This document shows, piece after piece, positions 16,534 to 23,248 of a stretch of DNA of 35,072 bases. A program made the position numbers and the translations under genes. The DNA comes from Gemmatimonadota bacterium. GTDB taxonomy: Bacteria; Gemmatimonadota; Gemmatimonadetes; Longimicrobiales; Gaopeijiaceae. Position 1 is the stretch's first letter; each line of letters opens with the position of its first letter. The DNA is taken from the NCBI GenBank assembly GCA_003248075.1, contig QJYK01000112.1, forward strand, positions 1 through 35,072, in the 5' to 3' direction. A model generated the notes under the pieces. It had not been told where the DNA came from and searched no databases. It saw only the letters and a program-made list of their open reading frames with translations.

Positions 16534-17334
16534 ATGGCCATCCCGTCGGACGAAATCAGCGAGCTGCTGGCCTTCGCGATTGAAGTCGCGAGCGCGGCGG
16601 GCGATCTCGCGCTCGGACATTTCGGGGGCGTCGTGGACTACGACGCGAAGGGCGACGGCAGCCCGGTCACCGTCGCCGATCGGGAGGGGGAACGCCTCAT
16701 CCGTACCCGCGTGGCCGAGCGGTATCCGGGCCATGGCGTCCTTGGCGAGGAGTTCGGAGAGAGCAACCCCGGGGCTCGCGTACGATGGATCCTCGACCCC
16801 ATCGACGGCACCCGCTCCTTCATGCGAGGGGTGCCTCTTTATGGCGTGCTCGTCGGGGTAGAGGTGAAAGGCGCCGCCGTCGTTGGCGTGGCCCATTTTC
16901 CTTCACTCGGTGAGACGGTGGCGGCCGGCCGGGGACTCGGCTGCACGCTGAACGGCGCCGAGTGCCGGGTCTCCCCCGTGTCGCGGCTGGAGAACGCCCT
17001 GGTGCTCACGACGGACGTCGAGCGCATCCTGAAGCGACCGGAGGGACGGGGCTGGCGGCGACTGCAGCAGCGGGCGGCGTTCTCGCGCACCTGGGGCGAC
17101 TGTTATGGGCATGCGCTCGTCGCGACCGGTCGCGCGGAGGTGATGGTGGACCCCGTCATGAACCCCTGGGACGCCGGCCCATTCCTGACGATCGTCACCG
17201 AGGCCGGAGGCCGCTTCACCACCCGGGAGGGCGAGGAGACCATCCACGGTGGCTCAGGAATCAGCACGAACGGCGCCTTGCACGACCTGGTGCTCGCCGA
17301 GCTCTCGTCCGACCCCGATGTCGCGGCACCCTGA
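16534..17334 (+). CDS. hisN: Inositol-monophosphatase-family phosphatase, HisN-like histidinol-phosphatase
   Basis: This Mg-dependent phosphatase has 266 residues. The metal ligands are visible: Asp49 in VTVADR, Glu72 in LGEEFG, Asp88 and Asp91 in ILDPIDGTRSF, and Asp213 in NPWDAGP. The block DPIDGTRSFMRGVPLYG is closer to HisN-type histidinol-phosphatases than to inositol monophosphatase or CysQ, where other residues follow the DGT. If correct, it makes histidinol in histidine synthesis, but no other his gene is nearby, so the substrate is inferred. The ATG at 16534 follows the cyclase stop by 32 bases. Its end faces the convergent heme-motif protein gene. Confidence 0.85.
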   Translation: MAIPSDEISELLAFAIEVASAAGDLALGHFGGVVDYDAKGDGSPVTVADREGERLIRTRVAERYPGHGVLGEEFGESNPGARVRWILDPIDGTRSFMRGVPLYGVLVGVEVKGAAVVGVAHFPSLGETVAAGRGLGCTLNGAECRVSPVSRLENALVLTTDVERILKRPEGRGWRRLQQRAAFSRTWGDCYGHALVATGRAEVMVDPVMNPWDAGPFLTIVTEAGGRFTTREGEETIHGGSGISTNGALHDLVLAELSSDPDVAAP

Positions 17335-17378
17335 GGTCCCAGCGCCCCGGCCGACCGGGGAACAGGTCAGCGGGGACC
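17335..17378. terminator. Bidirectional terminator-like dyad between convergent genes
   Basis: An inner hairpin, CCCCGG (17345-17350) and CCGGGG (17355-17360) with a CCGA loop, is nested in an outer pair GGTCCC (17335-17340) and GGGACC (17373-17378). It occupies the 32-base gap between convergent genes and runs into the minus-strand gene end. There is no T-tract. Confidence 0.45.
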
Positions 17379-17975
17379 CGGCGAGGTGTGCGTCACGGCC
17401 GTGTAGACCAGGTCCCCGAGAGGTGAGTCGTCACCGTTCGCGGAGTTCGCCGCGACGTGGAAGACCACATCGCCGCGCACGCTGGGCGCGCTCCAGGTCA
17501 TCGACCACGTGGCCGCGAAAGGGTCCGCCACCGACGTCCCCGCCCTGGTGTGGTGACCATAGGGGACGGCGGTCACCGAGTCTGCCGTGACCGCGGTGCG
17601 GTCGTCGAGCGGCCGGAGATCCCCGGCCGGGTATCCTGACTGCTCTCCGTTCTGGAAGCGGACGGCCATCTCGAAGCCTGCGCGCACCATTTCCTCGCTC
17701 TCCAGGCGGACCGTGAGCGTATAGGTGCGGCCGGGCTCGAACGCGTCCGGAACACCGAGGAGCATCAGCCGTCCGCCGGGCAGGTTCGGAGGGAACTCCA
17801 GATGGCACTCCACACAGGTCGCTTCCCCGAAGCCGCCGGTGCGCGCAGTCGGCGGACCCACGACGTGGCGCCCCGAGGACGGCACTCCCGCGCCGATCAG
17901 CGCGACCGCCGTCCCCGTGGCGACGAGGACGGCGGCGGCATTCCGCGGGAGGCGCCGGCCGGCGCGCCCGGTCAA
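17367..17975 (-). CDS. Exported choice-of-anchor V-like protein with a CxxCH heme motif
   Basis: This 202-residue protein begins with a basic N-terminus and a hydrophobic segment (NAAAVLVATGTAVALIGAG), a signal peptide or anchor. It then has ATCVECHLEF, a CxxCH motif (54-58) typical of covalent heme c. The rest is a beta-rich region (YTLTVRLESEE, WSMTWSAP, VVFHVAANSANGDDSP) like the Reelin/choice-of-anchor V domains often found with such motifs. The TTG start at 17975-17973 forms a TTGA overlap with the stop of the Vgb-like gene, so translation is probably coupled. No other in-frame start is close. A periplasmic electron-transfer or sensing role is inferred. Confidence 0.75.
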   Translation of the reverse strand: MTGRAGRRLPRNAAAVLVATGTAVALIGAGVPSSGRHVVGPPTARTGGFGEATCVECHLEFPPNLPGGRLMLLGVPDAFEPGRTYTLTVRLESEEMVRAGFEMAVRFQNGEQSGYPAGDLRPLDDRTAVTADSVTAVPYGHHTRAGTSVADPFAATWSMTWSAPSVRGDVVFHVAANSANGDDSPLGDLVYTAVTHTSPGPR

Positions 17976-19012
17976 CTCACGCGCTTCCGAGCAGGCGGGA
18001 GCACGGCGCGCCCGATCGTGTTGGTGTCGGCGCCGAACCAGACAGTGTTGGTGTCCGGGTCGAAGTACATGTGCCTGATCGTGCCCCCGCCGCTCTCGAC
18101 TTCCGTGCTGGTGAAGAAGTCCTCCGTGTTCGGATCGAAGCCCACGAACCGGTTCGGTTGGATCCCGGTCTCCACGAACCAGATCCGATCGTCCCCATCG
18201 ATCGCCATGCCGTACGGCCGCGAGCCGGCGCCGTCGGGCATCGGATACTCCTTCAAGGCCCCGGACGTCGGGTCGAGACGGCCAAGGAAGCCCCGCGCGT
18301 AGTCCACATACCAGACGGTGTCGTCGGACGTCAGCCCTATGCGACGCGGCCTCGAGCCCTCCGGCAGCTCGAACGTCTTCATCTCGAAGGTCTCCGGATC
18401 GACGGTCGCGATATGGTTCGAGTTGAACAGGGCGATCCAGGGGCGGTCTCGAGAATCCACGACGATGCCGTAGGGCCTGCTGCTGGTCATCTGGCCACCA
18501 CGTCCGGGCGCCTGCGGCGCCTCGACCATGCGCATCTCCCCGGTCTCCTTCCAGAACTTGCCCACCAGGTTGCCGCCCTGGACGGTGAACCACATGTCGC
18601 CTTTCGAATCGAACACCAGGGTGTGCGGGTCGCGCGCCGCCTGGTGAGGCACCTCGAAACGGCGGATCTCTCCCGTCGCCGGGTCCAGGCGTCCGATGTG
18701 GTGCTGGAGGTTCCCCGTGTACCAGACGATCCCCGCGTCGTCCACGACCAGGTTGTGCGGTCCGACGCCCTCCCCCAGGTCATACTTCCGGAAGTCGCCG
18801 GACTCCGGATCCAGAACGGCCGCGTAGTGACCGACCTGGCCGACGAACCACACTCGCCCGTCGGGCGCCACGTAGGGATCTCGGGGCCGCGTACCCTCCC
18901 AGGGCACCTCCCACTCCGAAAGGGCCGGATCCGTCTCGGTCTGGGCAGCCGCGTTGACTGGAAGCGTCGGGAGGACGGCGGCGAGCAATATCGGTGCGGT
19001 GGGTCGGCGCAT
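17972..19012 (-). CDS. Exported Vgb-like (virginiamycin B lyase-like) beta-propeller protein
   Basis: This 346-residue protein has a signal peptide (MRRPTAPILLAAVLPTLPVNAAAQ) and repeated propeller blades with GRVWF-, GIVWYTG-, GDMWFTV-, TVWYVD- and RIWFVET-type strands. Each is preceded by LDPxTGE-like loops, as in Vgb and SMP-30/NHL-like propellers. True Vgb opens streptogramin B antibiotics. Most environmental homologues with signal peptides have no proven activity, so a resistance role should not be assumed. The ATG at 19012 has AAGGAGG six bases upstream. Its coupling to the heme-motif gene suggests the two proteins act together outside the cytoplasm. Confidence 0.85.
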   Translation of the reverse strand: MRRPTAPILLAAVLPTLPVNAAAQTETDPALSEWEVPWEGTRPRDPYVAPDGRVWFVGQVGHYAAVLDPESGDFRKYDLGEGVGPHNLVVDDAGIVWYTGNLQHHIGRLDPATGEIRRFEVPHQAARDPHTLVFDSKGDMWFTVQGGNLVGKFWKETGEMRMVEAPQAPGRGGQMTSSRPYGIVVDSRDRPWIALFNSNHIATVDPETFEMKTFELPEGSRPRRIGLTSDDTVWYVDYARGFLGRLDPTSGALKEYPMPDGAGSRPYGMAIDGDDRIWFVETGIQPNRFVGFDPNTEDFFTSTEVESGGGTIRHMYFDPDTNTVWFGADTNTIGRAVLPPARKRVS

Positions 19013-19270
19013 GGTGCACCTCCTTGGAAGGGTCGACGACACCGGAGGCCAGGCGTTCACATATGGGGCCGCGGCGTCGCTCTGGCCAGGGGGCGGGCGC
19101 CCACACCGCTGCCCCGGCCCGACGCGGCACCTGGGCGTCCCCGACGGCCGCTGGCGCCGATTGCGTGCGATCCCGATCGGGGCGACTGTCCGGTCCTCCA
19201 GCCCCCCCGCCCCGCGCGCGTCGAGTCACCGGCGTAGGGCCGGGCGCACGGAAACCAAGCTCGGGATCAC
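19013..19270. other. Divergent intergenic region
   Basis: This 258-base GC-rich gap separates the Vgb-like gene from the membrane-protein gene on the opposite strand. It should hold promoters for both. Only the AAGGAGG of the Vgb-like gene (rc of 19019-19025) is clear; no convincing -35/-10 pair, hairpin or small gene was found. Confidence 0.5.
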
Positions 19271-19765
19271 ATGACCCTCAAGCCGGCGCCAGCGGACCCG
19301 CGGATCCCCCTAAGAGCGACCGTGGCGCGCGCGCGTGTGGAGCCCTGGCGTCGACTCGCGCTCTTCCTGCTCTTGTTGGGGATGCTCGGCACTTCGGTCG
19401 AGCTCGCGCTCCTTGAGCATTACGAGGACCCGAGGCAATGGATCCCGCTCGCGTCCCTCGGAGTCGGCTGCATCATCGCGCTGGTCGTCGCGTTGCGGCC
19501 CTCGGCTTCCGCCGTCCATGTGTTGAGGTTCACGATGGCCGCGTACCTGGTCGTAGCCGCTGCCGGCGTGTTCTTTCACCTCAAGTCGAACCTGGAGTTC
19601 GAGCTGGAGCTTCACCCGTCCATGGCGGGTAGAGAGCTGGCGATCGAGGTACTCAAGGGGGCGATGCCCGCGCTCGCCCCGAGCGCGATGGCGTACCTCG
19701 GGCTTCTCGGTCTGCTCGTCTGTTTTCGACATCCAGCGCTCGCGCCGGAGGGCGGCGCGACATGA
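19271..19765 (+). CDS. Four-segment integral membrane protein of unknown function
   Basis: This 164-residue protein has hydrophobic segments near residues 28-48 (RLALFLLLLGMLGTSVEL), 57-75 (WIPLASLGVGCIIALVVAL), 85-104 (VLRFTMAAYLVVAAAGVFFH) and 135-152 (LAPSAMAYLGLLGLLVCF). Charged residues flank them, giving a four-helix layout. The LEHYEDPRQWIPL loop and HLKSNLEFELE loop are acidic and hydrophilic. No known family was recognised. The ATG at 19271 follows a divergent intergenic region. The helix-hairpin-helix protein gene begins 26 bases after its stop, so the two are probably co-transcribed. Confidence 0.7.
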   Translation: MTLKPAPADPRIPLRATVARARVEPWRRLALFLLLLGMLGTSVELALLEHYEDPRQWIPLASLGVGCIIALVVALRPSASAVHVLRFTMAAYLVVAAAGVFFHLKSNLEFELELHPSMAGRELAIEVLKGAMPALAPSAMAYLGLLGLLVCFRHPALAPEGGAT

Positions 19766-19790
19766 ACGCATCATCCACGGGAGATCCACC

Positions 19791-20429
19791 ATGCACGGAG
19801 CACGGCTGACCACGCTGGCCCTGACGGCCGCGATTCTACTGACCTGGACGCCTGCGGGCGCCCAGGTCGGCAGGAACCTCGGTCTGGTGAACCCGAACCT
19901 CGCCACGGCCGCTGAGCTGAGCGGGGTGACCGGCCTGCCCCCCACCGCCCAGGAGGAGATCCTGGGCGCCCGCCCCTTCCTGCGCATGGCAAACCTCCAT
20001 GCCGTCGTCTCGAAGCACGTAGCCGAGGACGCCTACGACGGCATCTATGGTGCCATGTGGATCCCGATCGACCTCAACGACGTGACCGACGAGGAGATCC
20101 TCCTGATCCCCGGCATCGGCCAGCGGATGCTACACGAGTTCGAAGAGTACCGGCCCTATGCGGCGCTGGCACAGTTCCATCGGGAGATCGGCAAGTACGT
20201 CGACGACGACGAGCTCGCCCGCATGGAGCAGTACGTTTACGTGCGCATCGATCTCAACACCGCATCGGCAGAGGACATCCTGACCATTCCCGGCGTGGGC
20301 AATCGCATGCTGCACGAGTTCGAGGAGTACCGGCCGTACTCCGCGATGGCTCAGTTCCGCCGTGAGATAGGGAAGTACGTCGACGCCAGCGAGCTGGAGC
20401 GCCTGGCTCGCTACGTCGAGATCCGCTGA
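19791..20429 (+). CDS. Secreted protein of three 60-residue helix-hairpin-helix units
   Basis: This 212-residue protein has a signal peptide (MHGARLTTLALTAAILLTWT, cleaved near AGAQ) followed by three units of exactly 60 residues (33-92, 93-152, 153-212). Units 2 and 3 are 41 of 60 identical, each with IDLN, then IPG(I/V)GxRMLHEFEEYRPY and REIGKYVD. Unit 1 has lost the GIG hairpin (TGLPPTAQEE) but keeps the layout. The hairpins resemble ComEA-type DNA-binding motifs; an exported protein with them could bind DNA or act as a scaffold. The ATG at 19791 has GGGAG upstream. It ends 11 bases from a convergent gene. No enzyme motif is visible. Confidence 0.85.
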   Translation: MHGARLTTLALTAAILLTWTPAGAQVGRNLGLVNPNLATAAELSGVTGLPPTAQEEILGARPFLRMANLHAVVSKHVAEDAYDGIYGAMWIPIDLNDVTDEEILLIPGIGQRMLHEFEEYRPYAALAQFHREIGKYVDDDELARMEQYVYVRIDLNTASAEDILTIPGVGNRMLHEFEEYRPYSAMAQFRREIGKYVDASELERLARYVEIR

Positions 20430-20440
20430 CAGGCAGCGGG

Positions 20441-21310
20441 CTAGAAGGGTGACCGGAAGGGGGGCGGCGCGGAGGCGCTGCCCCCCTCGATGAACCGGAT
20501 ACGATAGGGCCCACCCGGCTCTGTACCCTCGGCGAGAAGGTAGAAGTCGTGGAAGCCGGGTCCGGTCGCGGTCAACGCCGCCTCGGCGCCGGGCTCGAGC
20601 CAAGCCGACGCACCTGCGGGGGAGCCGTCGGCCAGATGCAGAAGCCGGAACCTGAACGAGGCCGTGGCGAGGGCCGTCATGTCACCGCCGGTGGTCAGGA
20701 TCGCCGCGTAGCCGTCCGCTGGCCGCTCGACCCCGGGCTCGTCGGCCGGCGAGCGCCTGCAGTCGCCGGAGTTGATTCGTCCCTCCGCGACCGATCCGTA
20801 TGTGACCGAGGACTCGCGCCCGCAGCCCTCCTGGGGCACGGACTGCGGCACGGTCCACAGGGAGTAGGCTCCACGGGGCGCCTGGGCGGGGGTGTCCCCG
20901 CGTAGGTACGACGACGCGCGCAGCACGTACGCTCCTGCGGGGAAGAGGTGCTCACGGGTCAGGGTCGACACCGAGTCACTGGCCCACCCGGAGAGCTGGC
21001 TCTCGCCTAGGTAGGTGGGCACGAACGGCAGGAATCCGTCCGTGCTGAGGGTGAGGTCGAACAAAGTCGCTGATGGCAGCGTCAACAGGTAGGCGTCCCC
21101 GAGCCTACCGTCCCGATCGAAGCAATCGGTCGCGTCCAGGGTTCCCGATACCGTGTCGCCGAGCTCGAGCGGGAAGGGGCTCGCAGCGCACGGATCCGCG
21201 TCGGGCATGGGGTCGAGGATCGGTCCGCACGCCGCCACCAGTGCGGCCGGCCAGACCAGAACCCGCGAGCGGCGGCGGCAGGCCGGGCCCGCACCGGCGG
21301 ATGGCGTCAG
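20441..21310 (-). CDS. Hypothetical lipoprotein with a probable CTG start
   Basis: The body of this protein is beta-rich with paired PPC-like domains (DTVSGTLDATDCFD, DAYLLTLPSATLFDLTLSTDGF, then AYVLRASSYLRGDT), suggesting an exported binding or adhesion domain. Just upstream of the GTG at 21238 the same frame reads RRRSRVLVWPAALVAACGP, a lipoprotein signal with lipobox LVAAC. No ATG, GTG or TTG precedes it in frame. CTG at 21310-21308 has GGGAG six bases upstream and would give a 28-residue signal ending at the Cys. I therefore extend the gene to that CTG; the minimal frame from GTG 21238 would lack the signal. No family was firmly recognised. Confidence 0.6.
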   Translation of the reverse strand: MTPSAGAGPACRRRSRVLVWPAALVAACGPILDPMPDADPCAASPFPLELGDTVSGTLDATDCFDRDGRLGDAYLLTLPSATLFDLTLSTDGFLPFVPTYLGESQLSGWASDSVSTLTREHLFPAGAYVLRASSYLRGDTPAQAPRGAYSLWTVPQSVPQEGCGRESSVTYGSVAEGRINSGDCRRSPADEPGVERPADGYAAILTTGGDMTALATASFRFRLLHLADGSPAGASAWLEPGAEAALTATGPGFHDFYLLAEGTEPGGPYRIRFIEGGSASAPPPFRSPF

Positions 21311-21326
21311 CCGCGTCTCCCGCTGC

Positions 21327-23192
21327 CTAGCACGACATGCACTTGTGGTTGTTCTTGGAGCCGAGGCTCTCCAGTAGCGCGATCGTCTCCGGGAACGGCT
21401 GGACCCGCTGCTGGGGACCGTTGGCCATGTCCGCGGTCGTCTGACCCCGCCGGCTGATCACGGTCGCATCGGCCCCGTGATCGGCGAGGTAGCGGATCAT
21501 CTCGTTGTCACCACGGGCCGCGGCGTTGTGCATGGCTGAATAGCCATCGTGATCGCGCACGTTCACGTCCACGCCCAGGTCCTCGACCAGATACCGCACC
21601 GCAGCCATCCAGCCGTCCGGCACGTGGTTGTGCTGCTGCCCCACCCGCGAGGTCCCGTACCCTACGCCCGAAGCCGCGTGAAGCGGGTGCACGGCTGGTC
21701 CGCCGGCCTCCACGGGCGGAAGGCCTGACGGATCCTCCTCCACCTCCCCGGGCTCGTCGGGATCCCCGCCTCGGCGTCGCTCCGCAGGCTTCACGGTCGG
21801 GATGTTGGGATCGGCGCCGTAGGCCACCAACAGCCTCATCGCGTCCACGTCCAGCGAATAGGCCGCTCGCCAGAACGCGGTCGCGCCCGCGTAATCGACG
21901 CCGATGCGGCCGGCGTTGTATACGGCGTACCAGATGTGTGTGTCGAGCCGCTGGTTCACGTCTGCGCCCGCCTCGAGCAGGGCCTTCATGAGCTCGAGGT
22001 GCGTCGTGCGCTGCTGCTGCCATGCGGTCGGTTGCGGATACCATGTTCGGTGTGCCCAGCGGCTGTTGACCGTCGCGAACAGCGGACCGGCACCGTCTTC
22101 GCTGAGCATGTTGGGGTCCGCACCCCGGCCGAGCAGCTCCACCGCCAGGTCGTAGTTCCCGTTGATCACGGCCACGAGCAGAGGGGTGGAATGATCTCCG
22201 CCCGTGATGGCGTTCACTTCGGCGCCGGCGTCCAGGAGCAGCTCGGCTGCCTCGATTCGGCCGTCGCGGGCCGCGTAGTGGAGCGCCGTCATGCCTCCCT
22301 GGCGCCCCACCAGATCGGAATAGCCCAGGGGCTGCGGCCGGGGCGTCGACGGCTCCGCTCCTCCCTTCGCCGACGGCCCCTCGACGGTGGTGGGCCGGTC
22401 GGGATCGGCGCTCCCCGTCGCGGGGTGCACCTCGGCAGCGGCTCTCGAGGAGTCGGGCATCGGGGAGGGCCTCTCTCCGCCGGCTCGGGTCGCTGCCGGA
22501 GTCGCCGCCTGCCGCCCCCCCCCCTGCGCCGGTGGATCCTCGCCCCTGATGGCGGCCATCACACGCTGCCGTTGACGCCGGTCTGCCGCGTCCTCCTTCG
22601 TGAGCTCGACGTAGTCCACGACCCGGGTCTGGAGGGATGGATCTGCCCCTCCATCAAGCAGCGCCCGCATGACCTCGAGTCGGCCCATGCCGGTGGCGAA
22701 CATCAGAGGGGTCCGGTCCGAGTGCGAGTCCCGCGCATCGACGGTCGCACCGTGCTCGAGCAACACCTCGACGGTCCCAACGTCACCGGACTCCGCAGCG
22801 AAGTGGAGCGGCGTCGCGCCGGTGTGGGTGAGCACCTCCGCATCGGCGCCGCCCTCGAGGAGCGTGCGTACCACCACGGCGAAGCCGCGTTGGGCAGCGA
22901 AGTGGATCGGCGCATACCCTCCCAGACGCGTGGTCGCCTGCGGATGAGCTCCGGCGTACAGGAGCATGCTGGTCATCTCGGCGTCCTGATTCAACGCGGC
23001 CCAGTGCAGGGCGGTCATCCCGTCGCCCTGCGCGGCGTTCACGTCGGCGCCCTCGCGCACGAGGGCACGCACCGCCTCCAGATCGCCTCGCTCCGCGGCA
23101 TCCGCGACCGGCGACTCTATGGGGACGGCGATCGCGCCCGTGATCAGCAGCACGCCGGCGAAGCCCAGGTTCCTGATCCGCAGTAAACGCAT
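21327..23192 (-). CDS. Exported ankyrin-repeat protein with KNNHxCxxC tail (copy 1)
   Basis: This 621-residue protein has a signal peptide (MRLLRIRNLGFAGVLLITGAIA) and then ESPVADAA leading into a first ankyrin block (about 30-190). A low-complexity Pro/Gly/Ala linker (about 200-295) precedes a second ankyrin block to about 595. Late motifs outside the ankyrin consensus are VKPAERRRGG, DPSGLPP, HAASGVGYG and GQTTADMANGPQQR. The protein ends exactly LGSKNNHKCMSC. The linker contains ten consecutive Gs on the coding strand (22515-22524). The ATG at 23192 has GGAGG five bases upstream; an earlier GTG at 23252 overlaps the preceding stop. Ankyrins mediate protein binding; the partner is probably the neighbouring diheme protein. 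Function is unknown. Confidence 0.9.
   Translation of the reverse strand: MRLLRIRNLGFAGVLLITGAIAVPIESPVADAAERGDLEAVRALVREGADVNAAQGDGMTALHWAALNQDAEMTSMLLYAGAHPQATTRLGGYAPIHFAAQRGFAVVVRTLLEGGADAEVLTHTGATPLHFAAESGDVGTVEVLLEHGATVDARDSHSDRTPLMFATGMGRLEVMRALLDGGADPSLQTRVVDYVELTKEDAADRRQRQRVMAAIRGEDPPAQGGGRQAATPAATRAGGERPSPMPDSSRAAAEVHPATGSADPDRPTTVEGPSAKGGAEPSTPRPQPLGYSDLVGRQGGMTALHYAARDGRIEAAELLLDAGAEVNAITGGDHSTPLLVAVINGNYDLAVELLGRGADPNMLSEDGAGPLFATVNSRWAHRTWYPQPTAWQQQRTTHLELMKALLEAGADVNQRLDTHIWYAVYNAGRIGVDYAGATAFWRAAYSLDVDAMRLLVAYGADPNIPTVKPAERRRGGDPDEPGEVEEDPSGLPPVEAGGPAVHPLHAASGVGYGTSRVGQQHNHVPDGWMAAVRYLVEDLGVDVNVRDHDGYSAMHNAAARGDNEMIRYLADHGADATVISRRGQTTADMANGPQQRVQPFPETIALLESLGSKNNHKCMSC
22515..22524 (-). 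repeat. Ten-G homopolymer tract inside ankyrin gene copy 1
   Basis: The coding strand reads ten Gs, encoding the end of Gln223 and Gly224-226 in the linker between two ankyrin blocks. A one-base slip would truncate or garble the second block and remove the cysteine tail. It could be a contingency locus or a site of sequencing error. Confidence 0.7.
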
Positions 23193-23248
23193 CACAGCCT
23201 CCGACGGGCCACGCGCCCGCCCTCGCTCGGGTCCGACGTTCCGCTCGG

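Noticed and set aside
17972-19012. Calling the propeller gene a streptogramin resistance gene
   Set aside because: Vgb-like propellers with signal peptides are common in environmental bacteria, and here the gene is coupled to a heme-motif protein; the catalytic residues could not be confirmed.
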